Shown: positions 12,565 to 25,700 of the stretch, one piece after another
Numbering within the stretch: the first letter of the stretch is position 1
How the letters are laid out: each line of letters opens with the position of its first letter
Origin: Embiotoca jacksoni
Lineage: Eukaryota; Chordata; Actinopteri; Embiotocidae
Reading direction: 5' to 3'
Assembly: GCA_022577435.1 (NCBI GenBank)
Contig: JAKOON010000006.1
Span: 11,947,001-12,011,000, forward strand
DNA: 64,000 nucleotides
Made by a program: the position numbers and the translations under genes
The notes under the pieces: generated by a model
What the model saw: the letters and a program-made list of their open reading frames with translations, nothing else
Databases searched by the model: none
What the model was told of the DNA's origin: nothing

Positions 12565-12933
12565 GAAAAGAGCAGCGTGTAGGATTTAGTGGCATCTAGT
12601 GGTGGTGAGGTTGCAAATTGCGAGCAACGGCTTCAACCTGCTTTTCAAAGCGTGCAAGAGAATCTACGTTTGCCACAAACGGTCCTCTATAGAGCCAGTG
12701 TTTGGTTTGTTCCTTCTGGGCTACCGTAGAAACATGCTGGTGCAACACTGCAGCGTCAGTGAAAGAGGACCCGCTCCCAATGTAGCTATGAATGGTTCAC
12801 TCTGAGGTAAGGAACACAAAGATTTTTTTTTTTTTTCCCCCCAAGTGATCATACACGAATGAAAACACATTTATGACTATTATATTCCCTTCCTGCCATT
12901 AGACCCTCCTAAATCCTACACACTGGTCCTTTA
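12565..12933. mobile_element. MITE-like element with 23-bp terminal inverted repeats
   Basis: The left end (12565-12587, containing GTGTAGGATTT) is matched by the reverse complement of the right end (12911-12933) with about 4 mismatches in 23. The 369-bp interior has the GTGGCATCTAGTGG and AGAGCCAGTGTTTGGTTTG segments that I recall from an abundant fish repeat ending CCTAAATCCTACACACTGG. It carries no transposase. I could not see a clear target-site duplication. It lies in the probable 3' UTR of cldnd1. Confidence 0.75.
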
Positions 12934-13217
12934 AGTAACTGCTAAAACTGGGTTCAACAAGATCAGAGAACCGACCGCAACTACAATTTAAAACATTCAA
13001 GTTCTTTTAAACAGTGAAACTTCTCTATTGTGAATGTAAAATGGCAGCATTACAGTTTGGGGCTGAAGGTCACAGCTTTCCTCGAGTGGCATCAAATCAA
13101 TTCAGGTTTTTTTTTTTAAACATTCAAATGAATCGTATGAACACACATTGGATCTATTACCAGAGGTGTCATTGGAAGATGAGTGGTTACATTTTCAGTG
13201 GGTGACATTTAATGACA

Positions 13218-13223
13218 TTTATT
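13218..13223 (-). promoter_or_regulatory. Candidate proximal poly(A) signal of cldnd1
   Basis: AATAAA on the minus strand about 620 nt after the cldnd1 stop. Its use would end the transcript before the MITE. Confidence 0.35.
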
Positions 13224-13846
13224 CAGCACATACCACAGACTGAAATAAACAATTACCACAGATGATGGAAATGTCAGTTTGAAAGGCATGCACAGCGAAG
13301 GCTCGATATTCAACATTGTACAAAAAAAAAATAAAAGGACACAACAAAACACTTCAAAAATGAAAAAGAGGCTTGTTTAATTTTTGTCATGCACTAATAA
13401 AGAAAGCTTTGTTGACTTGGATGTCTCCAGGTCTGAGATTTGTGACTGTGCGAGTTTATAATCTAGAATTGAGTTAAGGGCAATGTGGTGAGCAGCTTTA
13501 GAAGGAGTGGCAACCAAAAAGAAGGCAACAAAATACTGCACAGAAACACAGTTAACACCAGAAGTTACAAATAATCTCTTTGTTCTGAAGAACATGCTTT
13601 GGGTAAGATACAGATGAATAAAAAATAAAAGATGAGATAACAACTCAAATGGTATTAAACCCAAATTTGCTTATAATGATTAGCAACAAACTTAGTTATT
13701 CCTGCCTTTAGGTCTGTTTTTTTTTTTTATCAATTAAAAGACAGAGGAAGTAAAAAGTTAGAACCAGCACTATTTACATCTTATCTCAGCCAAAAACCAT
13801 TTCTTAGATCGTCTTCAGATCCGTACGCTGTTTTAGTCTCTCCCTT

Positions 13847-16800
13847 TTATGCTACCCTGTAAGCAATCATGCGAGTGTAATTCTTGCGGTGACTTCTGGC
13901 CGCCCAGAGGAACAGAGCGGCTGCCATCATCTGCAGAGGGAAGGAGATGAGGGCGAGGTAGAGAGACCAGCCCAACGAGCCCTCCACCCCTTCTGGCAGG
14001 GTGGAATGCTGGTGGAGCAAATCCACACCGGCCAGGAAACAGCAGACGGTGCCCAGGGAACACAGACCTGATGAGTAGAAGATAAAGAGTGGAGAAGAGT
14101 TAAGATGAGAGAGACTGGATAACCTGGATCAACAGGGTCTTAACAGCACAGTGTAATGTTGATGACTAAACTGCAGTTTGTCTGACAAGCAGGCTTTCAT
14201 TCACACTTCATTACAGCAGAGGCGCCACACCTCATCTGGAACAAATGTCGTTTTCACCAACATCAGACGAAGATATTACAAAGTCTTCCATCTGAGGGAA
14301 GGAGAGCGGAGGTGCAACACCACACAGCGTTTCTCATGAGAGATTAGACTGTCATCTCAACGAAATTCACAAGCTTGATCAGGATCCGTCTTAATCATCT
14401 CAGCGAATGGATTTCTGTGCTCTTGATTTACGGTTGAAATCAGAACACAACCTTGTGGGGAAAATCGCCCTCTTAAGGACAAAAAACAAAGCTATTATTG
14501 AGTGTCCAGTGGCCAAATGTTTAAGGCTAATAGCACATTAATACAACATCCACAGTTTAATTCCCTGCCAGGGGAGCTTTGTTGCACACTCCTCTCTCTA
14601 TGCCCTGGTTTCATGCGTCTCTACACACTATCAGCTGTCAAAGACAACCTAAATAAATAACAAAAAAGAATGGATTATTCCATTACAGTGTGTTTAGGAT
14701 GCCTGAATGAAAACTCACCTTACATGCATCACTGCAGGTCAAACACCAGGCTGAAGTTTCATCATCACCAGCTGAACACGTGCTGGGGTACGTTCAAAAT
14801 GAACTAGTTCGTCCAGCCGCGTTAGACAGCAAAACTGTTTACAGCTGCTGTGAACAGCTGTACTCGAAGGCTAAATTTAAAGCCGGCCATCACAAAAAGT
14901 GGAGAGTACTGTTGGACATTTTCAGACAGTCTAGAGACAGAGACAAATTGCAGAAATTGGATGACGCTGCCCTGCGATGTCACATCAAAGTGGTGTACGT
15001 TGTTATTTCAGACGTTTACTCCTGTTTGGAGACAGGAGCCTCTGACAGTGACTAGCTTGCTTACAAAAACGGTCTTTCCTGTCTTTTGTAGTCTGCAACC
15101 AATATCATCCGGCTGTTTATCATTTGTTTTTGTCGAGTGCTACAAAAAAGGGAGAGACTTGGCAAAGGGAACCGAAGGATTTGGGGATCAAACATCAGAA
15201 GCTCGTGCGTAATGCATCCTGGTACATGGAGGCAGTGCAGACACGGCTTTGCAAGCACGAATACTCAGAAAAAAAACCTCTTGATTTCGCTGTCAATATA
15301 GCACATACTGAAAAACCTGTTGCTTTATTTGACTACATTTACCTTCGACATTGAGTAGACATCCACATAAAAAGTGGTGAATTTTTATTTTAAGTTGAGG
15401 ACAGTTTAAAAAATAACCAGCGGGACACATTTTTTAAGTCAGTAGAGCTTTTTTTTTTTTTTTTTTGACAGCAGTTATTTAAAGATGAACCACACCTCTG
15501 CATCCCACTTCTCAAAAACATCCTTTAACACAAACCATATGTTTGCAAGAAAGTCTGCTAAAACCGATGTTCATTTAAAAAAGTTTGTTTGGATAAACCC
15601 TTGGATTTTTCCTAAATTCACGTTACGTGTCTAACAGTGTTAGGTGCCTTTCCAAAAACCTACACAAGAAATGACAGAATTTACGTCCATTTTTCTGCGT
15701 TTTGAATATGTACATATTTCTCTCACCTGCAAGAAGATGGAGCACTCCCACACCAAAGGTGGGGGTGAAGCTGCGGCACAGGCAGGCACAGACTCCAACG
15801 AGGCCACTAAGGAACACCAGTGCCAGAGACACCAACGGCAGGAGGAACTGGCACCGCCACAAGTCTGGATGAAAGACAATGATTACGCGATTAACTCGGA
15901 GAATCTGCGTCCATATGATTCACATTTAGTGATGGCGGGTGGATGTGAACACAGTTACAGGAGTGAAACGGACCAAGATGGGCACAAGTTCACCACAGAG
16001 AAATAGTCTGAACTGAAGAGAATTTATTTGAGAAAAACATACGTATATCATTATCTGCAGACAGAGGTGGGGAAGACGGTAAACTCACATGTTCTCAGCA
16101 GATCTTCTTCATTGTTGTGGTTCCCGAGTTGTTTGTACTTTAGGGAGAACTGCTGAGGAAGAGTGAAGCTCACGCACTGGGTTTCCATCTTGGGGTCTAA
16201 AGTCAAAGTCAGAGAACACAAATTCAGTGAGTTCTCTTCCTCATTTACCAACATAATATATAGGATGTTATATTGGGTTGAGGAAACCCGACATCACACT
16301 GATACCAAGGCGGCCATTGCATTTATATCTCTGGATGTACAAAAAAGCAATATTACAAATCGACGAGCAGGACGGAATAGAATATGTGCGTACATCAGCA
16401 TCCGACAAAAGACGTGGATAATAATCGGCATGGGGGATATGAGCAAGAAAGCCAAAATTGTGCATCCCGTATTTACATGGTTCTCAATACAATTTCTTCA
16501 AAATTTACTTGAGCTCGATATTTACCACAACATAGTGATAGATTTGATCCATACAGCCAAATACGAGTGTGATGGATACAATTATAACATTCACGTTTCC
16601 AGTTTTCCTCTAAACTTTCCCAGAGTAGTTCAGATCAAAGAATACAAATGTTTAAAAAAAAAAAAAAAAAAAAAATCACACTTCCCTGCAAAAGCTATAT
16701 CAAATTCAAGTTGAATTTTTTTTATAACTTCCACAATACAATAAATACAAATATAAAATAACGACAATCTTTTTAAAATGGATTTGTTTCCCCGAATCCA

Positions 16801-17241
16801 TAGATGTTTTTTTTGTGAAACCTTTTTTTTTGGTTTTTAACATTTGTGATCTTGAACTTTCAGACTCAAAATGAAACTTCAAAACCAAGTACCGGGAGCA
16901 TTGAGCTCACGAGGAAAACGGCGAATGGAAAAAAGCTGCACCGCTTTGAACATACCCGGTTCTTTGAACCAGTGCGACCGGCCGGGCACCAGGATGCACC
17001 TCCACCACAGACCCAGGGTGCCGTTCAGGCGGAACATGGTCTCCGCGTTGGTCTTCTCGTCGGATTCTCCATTCATGAAATCGTCTCTGAGCTCGGAGGC
17101 GTTTCTGCCTTTGTATTTCACCGGCGGGCTGCTGTACTGGTACCAGTGCTGAGTTCCCACGGCCACCGACAGGTACACCGTGGCCAGCAGGCTCAGCACC
17201 GAGCCGATGACGAGAGCTGTGGCGTATCGATTGTCCACCAT
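13847..17241 (-). CDS. cldnd1: Claudin domain-containing protein 1
   Basis: Four-pass membrane protein of the PMP22/claudin superfamily; its function is poorly defined, with roles in cell adhesion and barrier suggested. Coding exons in transcript order: 17241-16956, 16196-16089, 15864-15727, 14067-13847. All donors are GT and all three introns are phase 1; total 250 codons (human 253). TM1 is at about 7-29. The first extracellular loop carries the claudin-type GLWW..C signature (Gly77-Cys82) and a second Cys at 103. TM2 is about 138-160, TM3 about 169-190 and TM4 about 212-233. The LWRCQFLLP and GVLHLLAG segments and the C-terminal AYRVA match human CLDND1 as I recall it. The gene is in the same orientation as glb1, whose 3' end is about 1.9 kb upstream. 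Intron 3 contains a SINE and an unexplained open frame on the other strand. Confidence 0.95.
14507..14670 (+). mobile_element. tRNA-derived SINE fragment in cldnd1 intron 3
   Basis: The sequence from CAGTGGCCAAATG through a degenerate B-box (AGTTTAATTCC), then CCAGGGGAGCTTTGTTGCA, CTCTCTCTATG, a CTACACACTATC segment and an A-rich tail (AAATAAATAACAAAAAAG) follows the order of a common fish SINE with a tRNA-like head. Divergence is high, so it is old. Boundaries are approximate. Confidence 0.6.
14711..15058 (+). other. Unidentified 114-codon open frame in cldnd1 intron 3
   Basis: This frame on the strand opposite cldnd1 is open from 14711 to a TAG at 15056-15058 and has no ATG near its start. 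A possible splice acceptor (TGCAG) ends at 14737. The encoded residues look protein-like: many Lys, Asp and Leu, the segments KKWRVLLDIFRQS and DAALRCHIKVVYVVISD, and an acidic end ETGASDSD. I recognise no family. It could be a 3' exon of an unknown gene, a retrocopy fragment or chance. It sits right after the SINE. Confidence 0.25.
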
Positions 17242-17700
17242 GATCTGGACGGAGACAGCTCGTTTTGATCACTTAAAAAAGAAGAAGAAGAAAGACAGAC
17301 AGCAGTGTCTGATTTAAAAAAATTTTTAAAAAAGGAGATAAAGTTTGTCTTTCACTCCTGAAATGTGAACAAGCCCGAGTTTGTTTGGTTAACGCGGATA
17401 TTTCCGCGTGTCTTTTTGTTTACGGTCAGTTGTCAAGACGACTTTTATCACAACCCGCCGATACATCAAACATTCACAGGTCAACGTCAGCTTAGACACT
17501 TTTAACTGTGACGTGAAGTCATACAGGGTGTTTTGCCTGCATCCGGTCGGCAACAAATGATCATGTTAATGTTTTTATTTCATTAAAAATGTTGTCTCCG
17601 TTTCAAACATCTCTCAAGTCATAAAGACGTCTTCCTCAGCTGGGTCAGGAAGTTAGCATCTCACTTGCTAGCTGACGCTATTCAGTGTCACTCAAAAGCT
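17242..17700 (-). promoter_or_regulatory. Probable cldnd1 promoter and 5' UTR region
   Basis: This is the sequence upstream of the cldnd1 start. It is richer in CpG than the flanks around 17380-17560. No TATA box or start site could be fixed. Confidence 0.4.
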
Positions 17701-17907
17701 GGTTGCGTCATTAGCGAGGTGTTTAACTAAAAACATAAATGTTACATTTTCAAATCAAGTGTTTATTTACCACATTACGGGACAAAATCTTCCATTAATA
17801 GCTGTATCTTCTCAGCTCGTTAGAACTCCTGCGGGCCTCCGCCAGCTGGTTTTTCTTCTTCTGTGAGTTTTAACGGAGCTCGTCAAACACGCTGCGGGTG
17901 GATTACC

Positions 17908-17919
17908 GCCCCCTACTGG
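17908..17919 (-). promoter_or_regulatory. CTCF-like motif
   Basis: The minus-strand reading CCAGTAGGGGGC fits every position of the CTCF core consensus CCASYAGRKGGC. It lies about 670 bp upstream of the cldnd1 ATG. Occupancy is an inference. Confidence 0.4.
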
Positions 17920-19130
17920 ATTTGGATATGGAGCAGTCGATTAGCAGGAAAACAAAATCTAAAATGCCTCGTTATTCTTTTCACTTCGGTTATTAACTGG
18001 GAGATTGTGTAGCTAAAATGTGTTTTCTTACTCCTGTTGGTTAAATAGCAACTGGTAGAAATCAACGCAATTGCATTACGCTACCTTCTGCTTCAGAGTG
18101 TTTTGGAACGATTAATCCAGTCTAATAAAATTAAATTCTGCCACATATCCCAATTTCCATGATCATCATTGTTTTAATATTAACATCCGCAATTTAGATC
18201 TACCTGTCAGAGCTAGGATAAATTGGCCCTGGTCTACACATCCTCCAATATGAGCTTATTGATTTAAAATCATTTTATGTCATAAATTATTTATCTTTGT
18301 TACTACAAAGATTGCACGAGTACAGCAATGTAGTTGTTGAAGGTCTTTGAAACAATGCCAGCAAATTTATAGAAGAGCTGTAAAATATCTCACTGGGTAC
18401 AAAACACGGTCCAAGAATTAAGAGAAAGCCTAAAAACATGCACGTGACACGTTTAGGTGTGCACACGTGACAGCTTTAAGCGTTTAGACATGTAACCTAC
18501 TTCATACCTGAGTTGACCTTTAAATGTAATGTTTTTAGGAGTTTTGGGTGAATAGCACTAACAAGATTTCCTTTAAAAAAAACAAAAAAAAAGTAAAATT
18601 TTGTAAGTAAAAGTAAATCCCACAGTAAAATGTAGTTTAAAGCTTTTTAAAAATATTTAACATCAAAAACGCATGATAACTTGATTTCCTAAATTTTTTC
18701 ACCTTTCCAAATTACATTACATTACATTAAACTTGGTCACTATTGGTCAACAAAAATCAGTGTATTCATGTAAACACGTACACGTTTAAAAATGACACGT
18801 GCATCAGAGCAAAAATGAGACACGCATAGACACGACGTGCAGCATCCAATGAGAAAAACCCTTTCTCTTTAGACCCCTTAAATTTTCCCAAAGCGCTTCT
18901 CTTTATGAGCTCTTCATCAGCATGACATCATTTAAAAAGGGCACATTCTTGTAAAGGGAGAAACTCACACATTTACAAATGCTTTATATATTTCCCTAGA
19001 CACTGACTTAATAAAAAAAACAAAAAACTTGTTAATTTCAATTAAAACACTTCTTCACTTCATTTAAAATGCCAATTCTAATCATTACAACAGCTGCAAT
19101 AAAAAAAAATCCAACAAACCTCAAATGAAC
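17920..19130. other. Intergenic DNA between cldnd1 and the glb1 3' end
   Basis: AT-rich sequence with three canonical CACGTG E-boxes (18441-18446, 18464-18469, 18796-18801) and several further ACACGT copies between 18440 and 18840. No coding exon was recognised. Confidence 0.5.
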
Positions 19131-19153
19131 AGTAGTCTTCATTCACCCAATTT

Positions 19154-19159
19154 TTTATT
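19154..19159 (-). promoter_or_regulatory. Candidate poly(A) signal of glb1
   Basis: AATAAA on the minus strand about 630 nt after the glb1 stop, followed by a GT-rich stretch. Confidence 0.5.
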
Positions 19160-19786
19160 TAATGCAGGTTTATACAAATAAAACACAATTGCCAACATGG
19201 AACGTGGAATAACTGTAAGAAATTGGTTCTGATTGAAAGGCACCATGGTTTATCAAGCCTGGCTGTGACCCTGGTCTGGAGAAGGCTTGTTGCAACAGAA
19301 TAAATATCCACGGTAATTTATGTGCAACTGCTTTCATGAACAGAACCAAGGCTCGATTCGGCCTGGAAAATTGCAGCTTGATCCCTTATCCAGGTCTTGT
19401 GAAACAGCGGTCTAAGGTGGGTTTCACATTAAAAAAAAAAACATTCTCAGAAATACATGTTGCTATGAAATAGAAGTGCTTTAATTGTAAATAATGCCTT
19501 TTCTGAGGAAAAAAAAGAGGCTTTAGATAAACATTTGAATCAGTGAGGTAGAGACACCCACACCTAATGTGTCAGAAACACACAGAATTTGGCAAAAAAT
19601 ACATTTCATAATTTTTTTATACAGACATCTGATCATTGATATCATGTCCCAAATTAACCACATACTACAGCTTCAGAAAACATGAAGCCATACCCAGTGT
19701 AAACAACAGGAGTTGTTTTAGGACTGTTATATCAATGATTTTAGTGCAAACTGATTCCTTTGGTGCAGCAGAGAGCTCCCTTATCT

Positions 19787-22700
19787 TTACAGTAAATCCT
19801 CTTTAACAAACCGTCCCCTGTGCTGTTTGGAGCCAGACTGGACTGTTGCATTCAGGATGGGGGTGGCAGTACACTCCACAGTGCACGGCCCGGAGCTGCA
19901 GGGAGCCCCTTCCAGCTCCAGGATAGTCACATTGTTTGGTGCAGCTGTGCTGAGGATGTTGGCAGGGACGAAGAGTGTCACCTGAGGGCCTCGAGTCGGC
20001 CAGTAACGTCCTAAATTGAAGCCATTAATCCAGACCTGCCCCTGAAAAACACACAAATTCACACAGACAAATAATTAGTCTATTTGTGGTTATGCATTTC
20101 TATGTAATAAAAAGCACAAACAAAAGGACAAATGATAAAGGAGGAAACTGATTCAGGAATGAAGCTGCCATGAAATTAAAGAGTAAAGTATTACTGAGGA
20201 GATAATCTGACTAGTCCTTTGATATCCACATGTTAATCTAAAAATTTTAGTAAATGTTAAATATTTCATATATTAAAACTCTCCACATAAAATTACTTTA
20301 TAATTCTATGACTAACAATGATTTTCATTATTGATTAAGGTGCTGAAAATTCTTTTATATTAATCTTATTATGTATTGTAGTCCTCCAAAACCAAACAAT
20401 TTAAAATTAATAAGAATATACGGCAGAGAAAAGCTGTAAATTTTTGCATTTGAGAAACTGAAACCAGCATGTCTGGCATGCTTGCTTTATAAATGACCTA
20501 AAGAATAATTAATTATTAAAATGGTTAAGGTTCTTTTTTTCCCCATATTCTAATCAATACATCATCCAATTGCCCAACACTAAATTACAGTAGAGCTCAT
20601 GAAATATGAACCATTGCGATCAGTTTCTGTTGTGAAAAGTGGCTCATTGACTTTCTACTGATTAAAATATAATAAAAAGGTCCTCATCTAAATGTCCTGT
20701 GTGGGTCACATGCCTTCCTCCAGTTAGGCAGCTTGATGTAGGTGTCTTGTGGGAGGTCTGGGATGCCATCAGGGATGATGAAGCTTCCCCCGTAGAAGGC
20801 TGGAGGGGAGAGGACAGCAGGCTGAGGTGCAACTCTCGGTGTGGGCTCTCGTCCCCCGAGGAGGCCCTGACGGACTGCTTCGTCGATCCTGAGGCTGTAC
20901 ATGGTCCAGCCGGTGAGTGGGTCCCTGCCCAGAGTCAGATTGGACACCAAACCCTGTCGTCGGAAAGCAGAAGGGGAGAGCAGAAAGGGAACTAGTTAGA
21001 GAGGTTTTTTTTAATTCTCAGGAAGTGGAATTTTTTTCTGACATCCAAGATTGTCATTAAGTATCAAGAGATACACTGAAAAATGTCTACAATTTCTTTC
21101 TTTTTCTTTTACTGTAGTCTTAGTCCGACTGTCTTTCAACATTTAAACACCAGTATAACCTGATGGTATTAAGGCAGGAAAAATATTAGCTTTGAAATAT
21201 AGGTGTAAAATAACAACCTTAAAGTCGTTGATGTTTTTTCCGTAGTTGATTCGTCCCATATTCTCCAACAGTATGTCCACCTGACTGCCAGCCTTCCCGG
21301 TCACATTGAAAGTTAGGACTTTGTTCCTCTCAAGAATCCCTACAGCCATCTTTAAAACAAATACACATCGGTTATATAAGCGTAATTTATATGAGAAATA
21401 ATCAGGCTTTCCTGATCAGTACAAACCAGCTGTGGAAGAAGAAATAGAGTAAATATCACTGTTTCTATCTTAAAGCTTAGTTTAAAGATATATTACTGGA
21501 AATGTTTACACTTTGAACCATGACATTTGTTTTCAATCCTTTACTCAAACAGGTATTCTATTTCAAGAGACCTGTTTGCAAAGAATAAACATGTACAGTT
21601 AAGTATAGAAGGAAGCACAGTCATATCTTTACAATGAAGCGAATCAATGTGACATCACATCAAGAGGGCGTGCGCATAAAATTGCTCATATTAACATGCG
21701 AGAAGAAACGATCAGACTCACTCCATCTACGGACACATACGCTCTGTCATGGACCCCGTTCAGTGGAGATGACAGTGGGGTTGGTTTGCTGCAGTTCATA
21801 GGCAGGGTCGTCCTATAGAGCACATAACCAAAAGCCTGGAGGAGACAAGGAAAGACATCCATGATATTATTAAAAATCAATATTGCTAGTAAATTTGGAA
21901 AAAGTGTAAAAATGCGTTGAGGGGTACCTGGTTCAAGTCAGTGAAGGTCTGAGGGTACACGCTTTTGACAGGGCCAGAGAAAGATAGTTCCTCTAGGGCA
22001 TCTGATACCGTCTGCAGCTGCAGGTGCCAGAACATCACATTTTACCTCATGATTTATAAAATAAGTCAATACTTGTCAAGTTATGATAGATAGACAATAG
22101 AAACTTTGGAAAATACTTAATGGATTTTAATGGATTAGTACACACAGAGTCGTCTGAGTGCTCACCTTCTTCATTGTAACCGCACCATATGCATACTTTG
22201 GTGTTGTTGGTGGTATCGGTCCCTCTGGTATCGTACGGTACTATTTCGGGGAAGATATATTAGTTCTTCCAAATGACAGATATCAGGCATTAGCTCCAAA
22301 GCAATAAATTTAAAAAAAAAAAAAGGCTAAATGTTATATATTCTATAGTTCGTGTATATTATTAAGATGCCGTTACGTTTAGTTTTGCTACCAGATATCA
22401 GAGGTTGCAGATGTAGAAGCCTACACTTGTGTTTGTACCATTTTGATCACGTCTCGAATGGCAAAGTATTTTTCGGTGAGGTCTCCGGCTTCTGTGAGCG
22501 GAGCGTCGTAGTCGTAGCTCGTAGGTTGGGGGGCGTACAGCATGTTGGCACCTGAGGGTGTGAAGAGACCGTTAGGTGGTTAGTGTTTTCCTCTGGTAAT
22601 CATTTTTTGCAAGACTCAAGTGGCTTAAGAGTCATTTGAAATCATCTCATCAAACCAGTCTGTTACCATTCCAGTATCCAAAGTTTGTTCCTCCGATGAA

Positions 22701-25700
22701 CATGTACCTGCAGGGCGAAGAAACAAAGTGAGACAGAAATAAAGCGCATCCACCCTCTAGTAACTTCAAACCACAAAAACAAAACGTGAGCTCCATTACT
22801 TTTGCTCACTCACTCTTGACTAGGTGTTGTGCATTTGAAAATGTAGAGCAAACGACTAGAGTCCAATTATTTGGTGTAATAATTATTATATTCTTACATG
22901 TATTTACCCCTTTGTATGATCATTTTGACATGTCAAAGCAATGCATGTTGCCAGCTTCAGGGCGACACAACATTAGTGGATAAAAACATTCTCCAATCAT
23001 ACTGACACATTTTTGGCCTTGTGGTGAATCTGCACATCTCTTATGCTGTTGTATATAAGGCTGTGACAATAATGAAATTTTGGTGACGATTAATTGTCCT
23101 ACAAAAAATTGCTATCAAAAATAGTTTTTATTTTTTTTTATTAACTTCCCTTAAACCACCAGCTTTTTGTTCCAAATCCCCGCCAAAAAATTGCCTCCAA
23201 ATTTTTGGGCTCTTCTTTTTCATCTGGTTCAAAACCAAAATGTTTCCAGTTATTCTGTACTCTTTGGCTTTGACACTAAATCATTAAATTTGATAGCGAT
23301 ATATGCTCATCCAAATACAATCGGTACAATCGGAGGCTAAGCATCTTGAGATAAACAATTGGTGGTGCTAATTCTCCAATAATGTGCCATTAAACTGCTG
23401 CAGAAAAGGGGGGCACAACGAAATGATGTCATCAAAAGAGCACCAGCCACCTTCCAAACAGTGAATAATGACGTGGAAATAGTGAAGGAAATATGATACT
23501 GTTAGTCAGCTGTTTTCACACAGAAGAATGCAAACAGTCCTACGACTATGGAAAATTATTGCAATTAATCATGATCAGTTATTTCATAATAATAATGACA
23601 GGCTTAGTTGTACATTTCTTCATTTTTCAGCATCAGTGTAGCTGAACCCATCATAGAAATGTGCAGACTCACAGGTTGACGTTTGCGCTCATAGACAGAA
23701 TCTCATTGAGGCTCTTGGCCACTAACGCAGGTGACACGACGGAGTGATGTGATCCCCAGTGGTCCAGCCAGCCGGTGTAAAATTCAGAGTTCACCTGTGA
23801 TGGAAGACGCGACATGATGAGCACCTGAGAGAAAATGTGCTGCACTGTTAAAATATGAGATTATGAAAAGAGGGAGATGCTTGCCAAAGGTCCGTGAGGT
23901 TCAGCATGTCGCTGTGCAGCAAAGGCGGCAGTTACATTGGAACCTAGCAGAACCAAAAGGCGACGATGAGCACACACGTATTTGTGAAACTTCCTCATGA
24001 CTTCTGACTAATCGAAAATGCGACATTGAGTCAGTGTAGCGACAAACAAGAAGCCACTTGAATCACAACTTAAAGTACTGTACCTCACTGTGTAATGCAT
24101 CTTCAGCTGATTTTAATAGAATCTTAAATCATCAACGCATCATATTTTTTGAATTTACAGCACTTTGGATTTGAAGTGTTAATGATGCAGAACATTGGGT
24201 AGACACCAAGCGATTCCTACCTGGTCCAAAGTCAACAGTGGCATAGAGGCCTTGTATTGCACCGCACTTGAGGTAGCCCAGCCCAGCCCCATCTGTAGTG
24301 AACAGCACCGCCTCCTCACCCAGGTGGGACCGGAACAGGTTGGACAGGTGACGCATGTAGTTATAGTCACAGGCGAAGTAACTGCCGTATTCATTCTCCA
24401 CCTACCAATAACAAGTATACCATGAGGGAGATGTAACTTTTCTTATCGAATGAAGTCCTGCATCGATATGTGATGTACAACAACAACAACAACAGGTACA
24501 AGTCCAGAACTCCATACTCACCTGTACAGTGATGATAGGACCGCCGTTCTGATAGAGATATGGCTTCATCATAGGCAGTAATTTCCCCATCCATTTATCC
24601 ACAGCTGCGATGTAATCTAGAATACACAAACTACAGTGTTATATAGACTGCAGAATGCATTTTGTTGTCATCACTCATCCTTTTTGTTTCTCACCTGGAT
24701 CTGAAGATCGCAGCACAATGTTTTTCTTGTTGAGAAGCCAGGCAGGCAGACCGCCCTGGAAGACAGAAGTACACCGTAACAATGACAGGATGAGAAATCA
24801 AAATAAACCAAAAACATGTAGCAAAAGTCCAGTTATATTTAAAAAGATGCTGCTTTCAAACAGACTTACAAAACGGTAGGTCTGTCCTACACAAAGAACA
24901 GTGGTTGTGGTCATCTTGCATTAATGTCAACTGCAATGGATCCTAACAGTTGGGAATTTTTACACGGGGAAAAAAACCGATGCATTCTGCTGCCCATACA
25001 TGTGTTCACCATCTTGACAAACACATTATCTAAAAAATACTGCTGAAAATAGTTTTCAAGCTTTGAAGGACAGTGACAGCACAACATGGAAGCAGTTTGC
25101 CTAATCCTATCACAGCTAAAGGAACGGCGACTGTATGAAACAAACTGGACATACTGATCTGCAGGAGCAGTTTAAGATGTTTCTATGGATATTTTGTTAC
25201 TTTTTTACCAACGCTAGTCAGGGTCGGCAATTTATTTTGTCCACCATTTTGGTCCAGACTGATTTATCTCAACAAAATCTGGATGGATTGCCACAAAATT
25301 TTGTCCAGCTCATCTAACTTTCATCTAACAGCATCACTGGGGTGAACTCTCCTTTTAGATTTCAGATTCCAACATTTATTTGAAAAATACCTGAAAAACT
25401 AAAGACATTCCCACTGTCAGTGTGTTATCAGGTTAAACTTAGTTGGTGAATATGGTAAACATGAGCTTGGCATCAGCATGCTAACATGCTGTTAGTTCAA
25501 TGAATAATTTCACAAAGCAGCACATGTTTACTGTGTCCTGGGAATTTATTTGACTGACATCAGTTATCAGGATACAGCTGGATACAAATTTGTAGTTTCC
25601 TGCAAAGCAGCAAACTACAAATTTGTTTTTCAGTTACGATCATTTAAAACATGGCTCCTGTTTCCCCAACAGTAAACCACAACTAATAGTTTAGTTTTGG

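Noticed and set aside
16163..16714. 183-codon plus-strand open frame across cldnd1 exon 2 and intron 1
   Set aside because: It is the longest frame in the window but is antisense to a well-supported exon, ends in a poly-A-coded Lys run and shows no domain; chance is the simpler reading.
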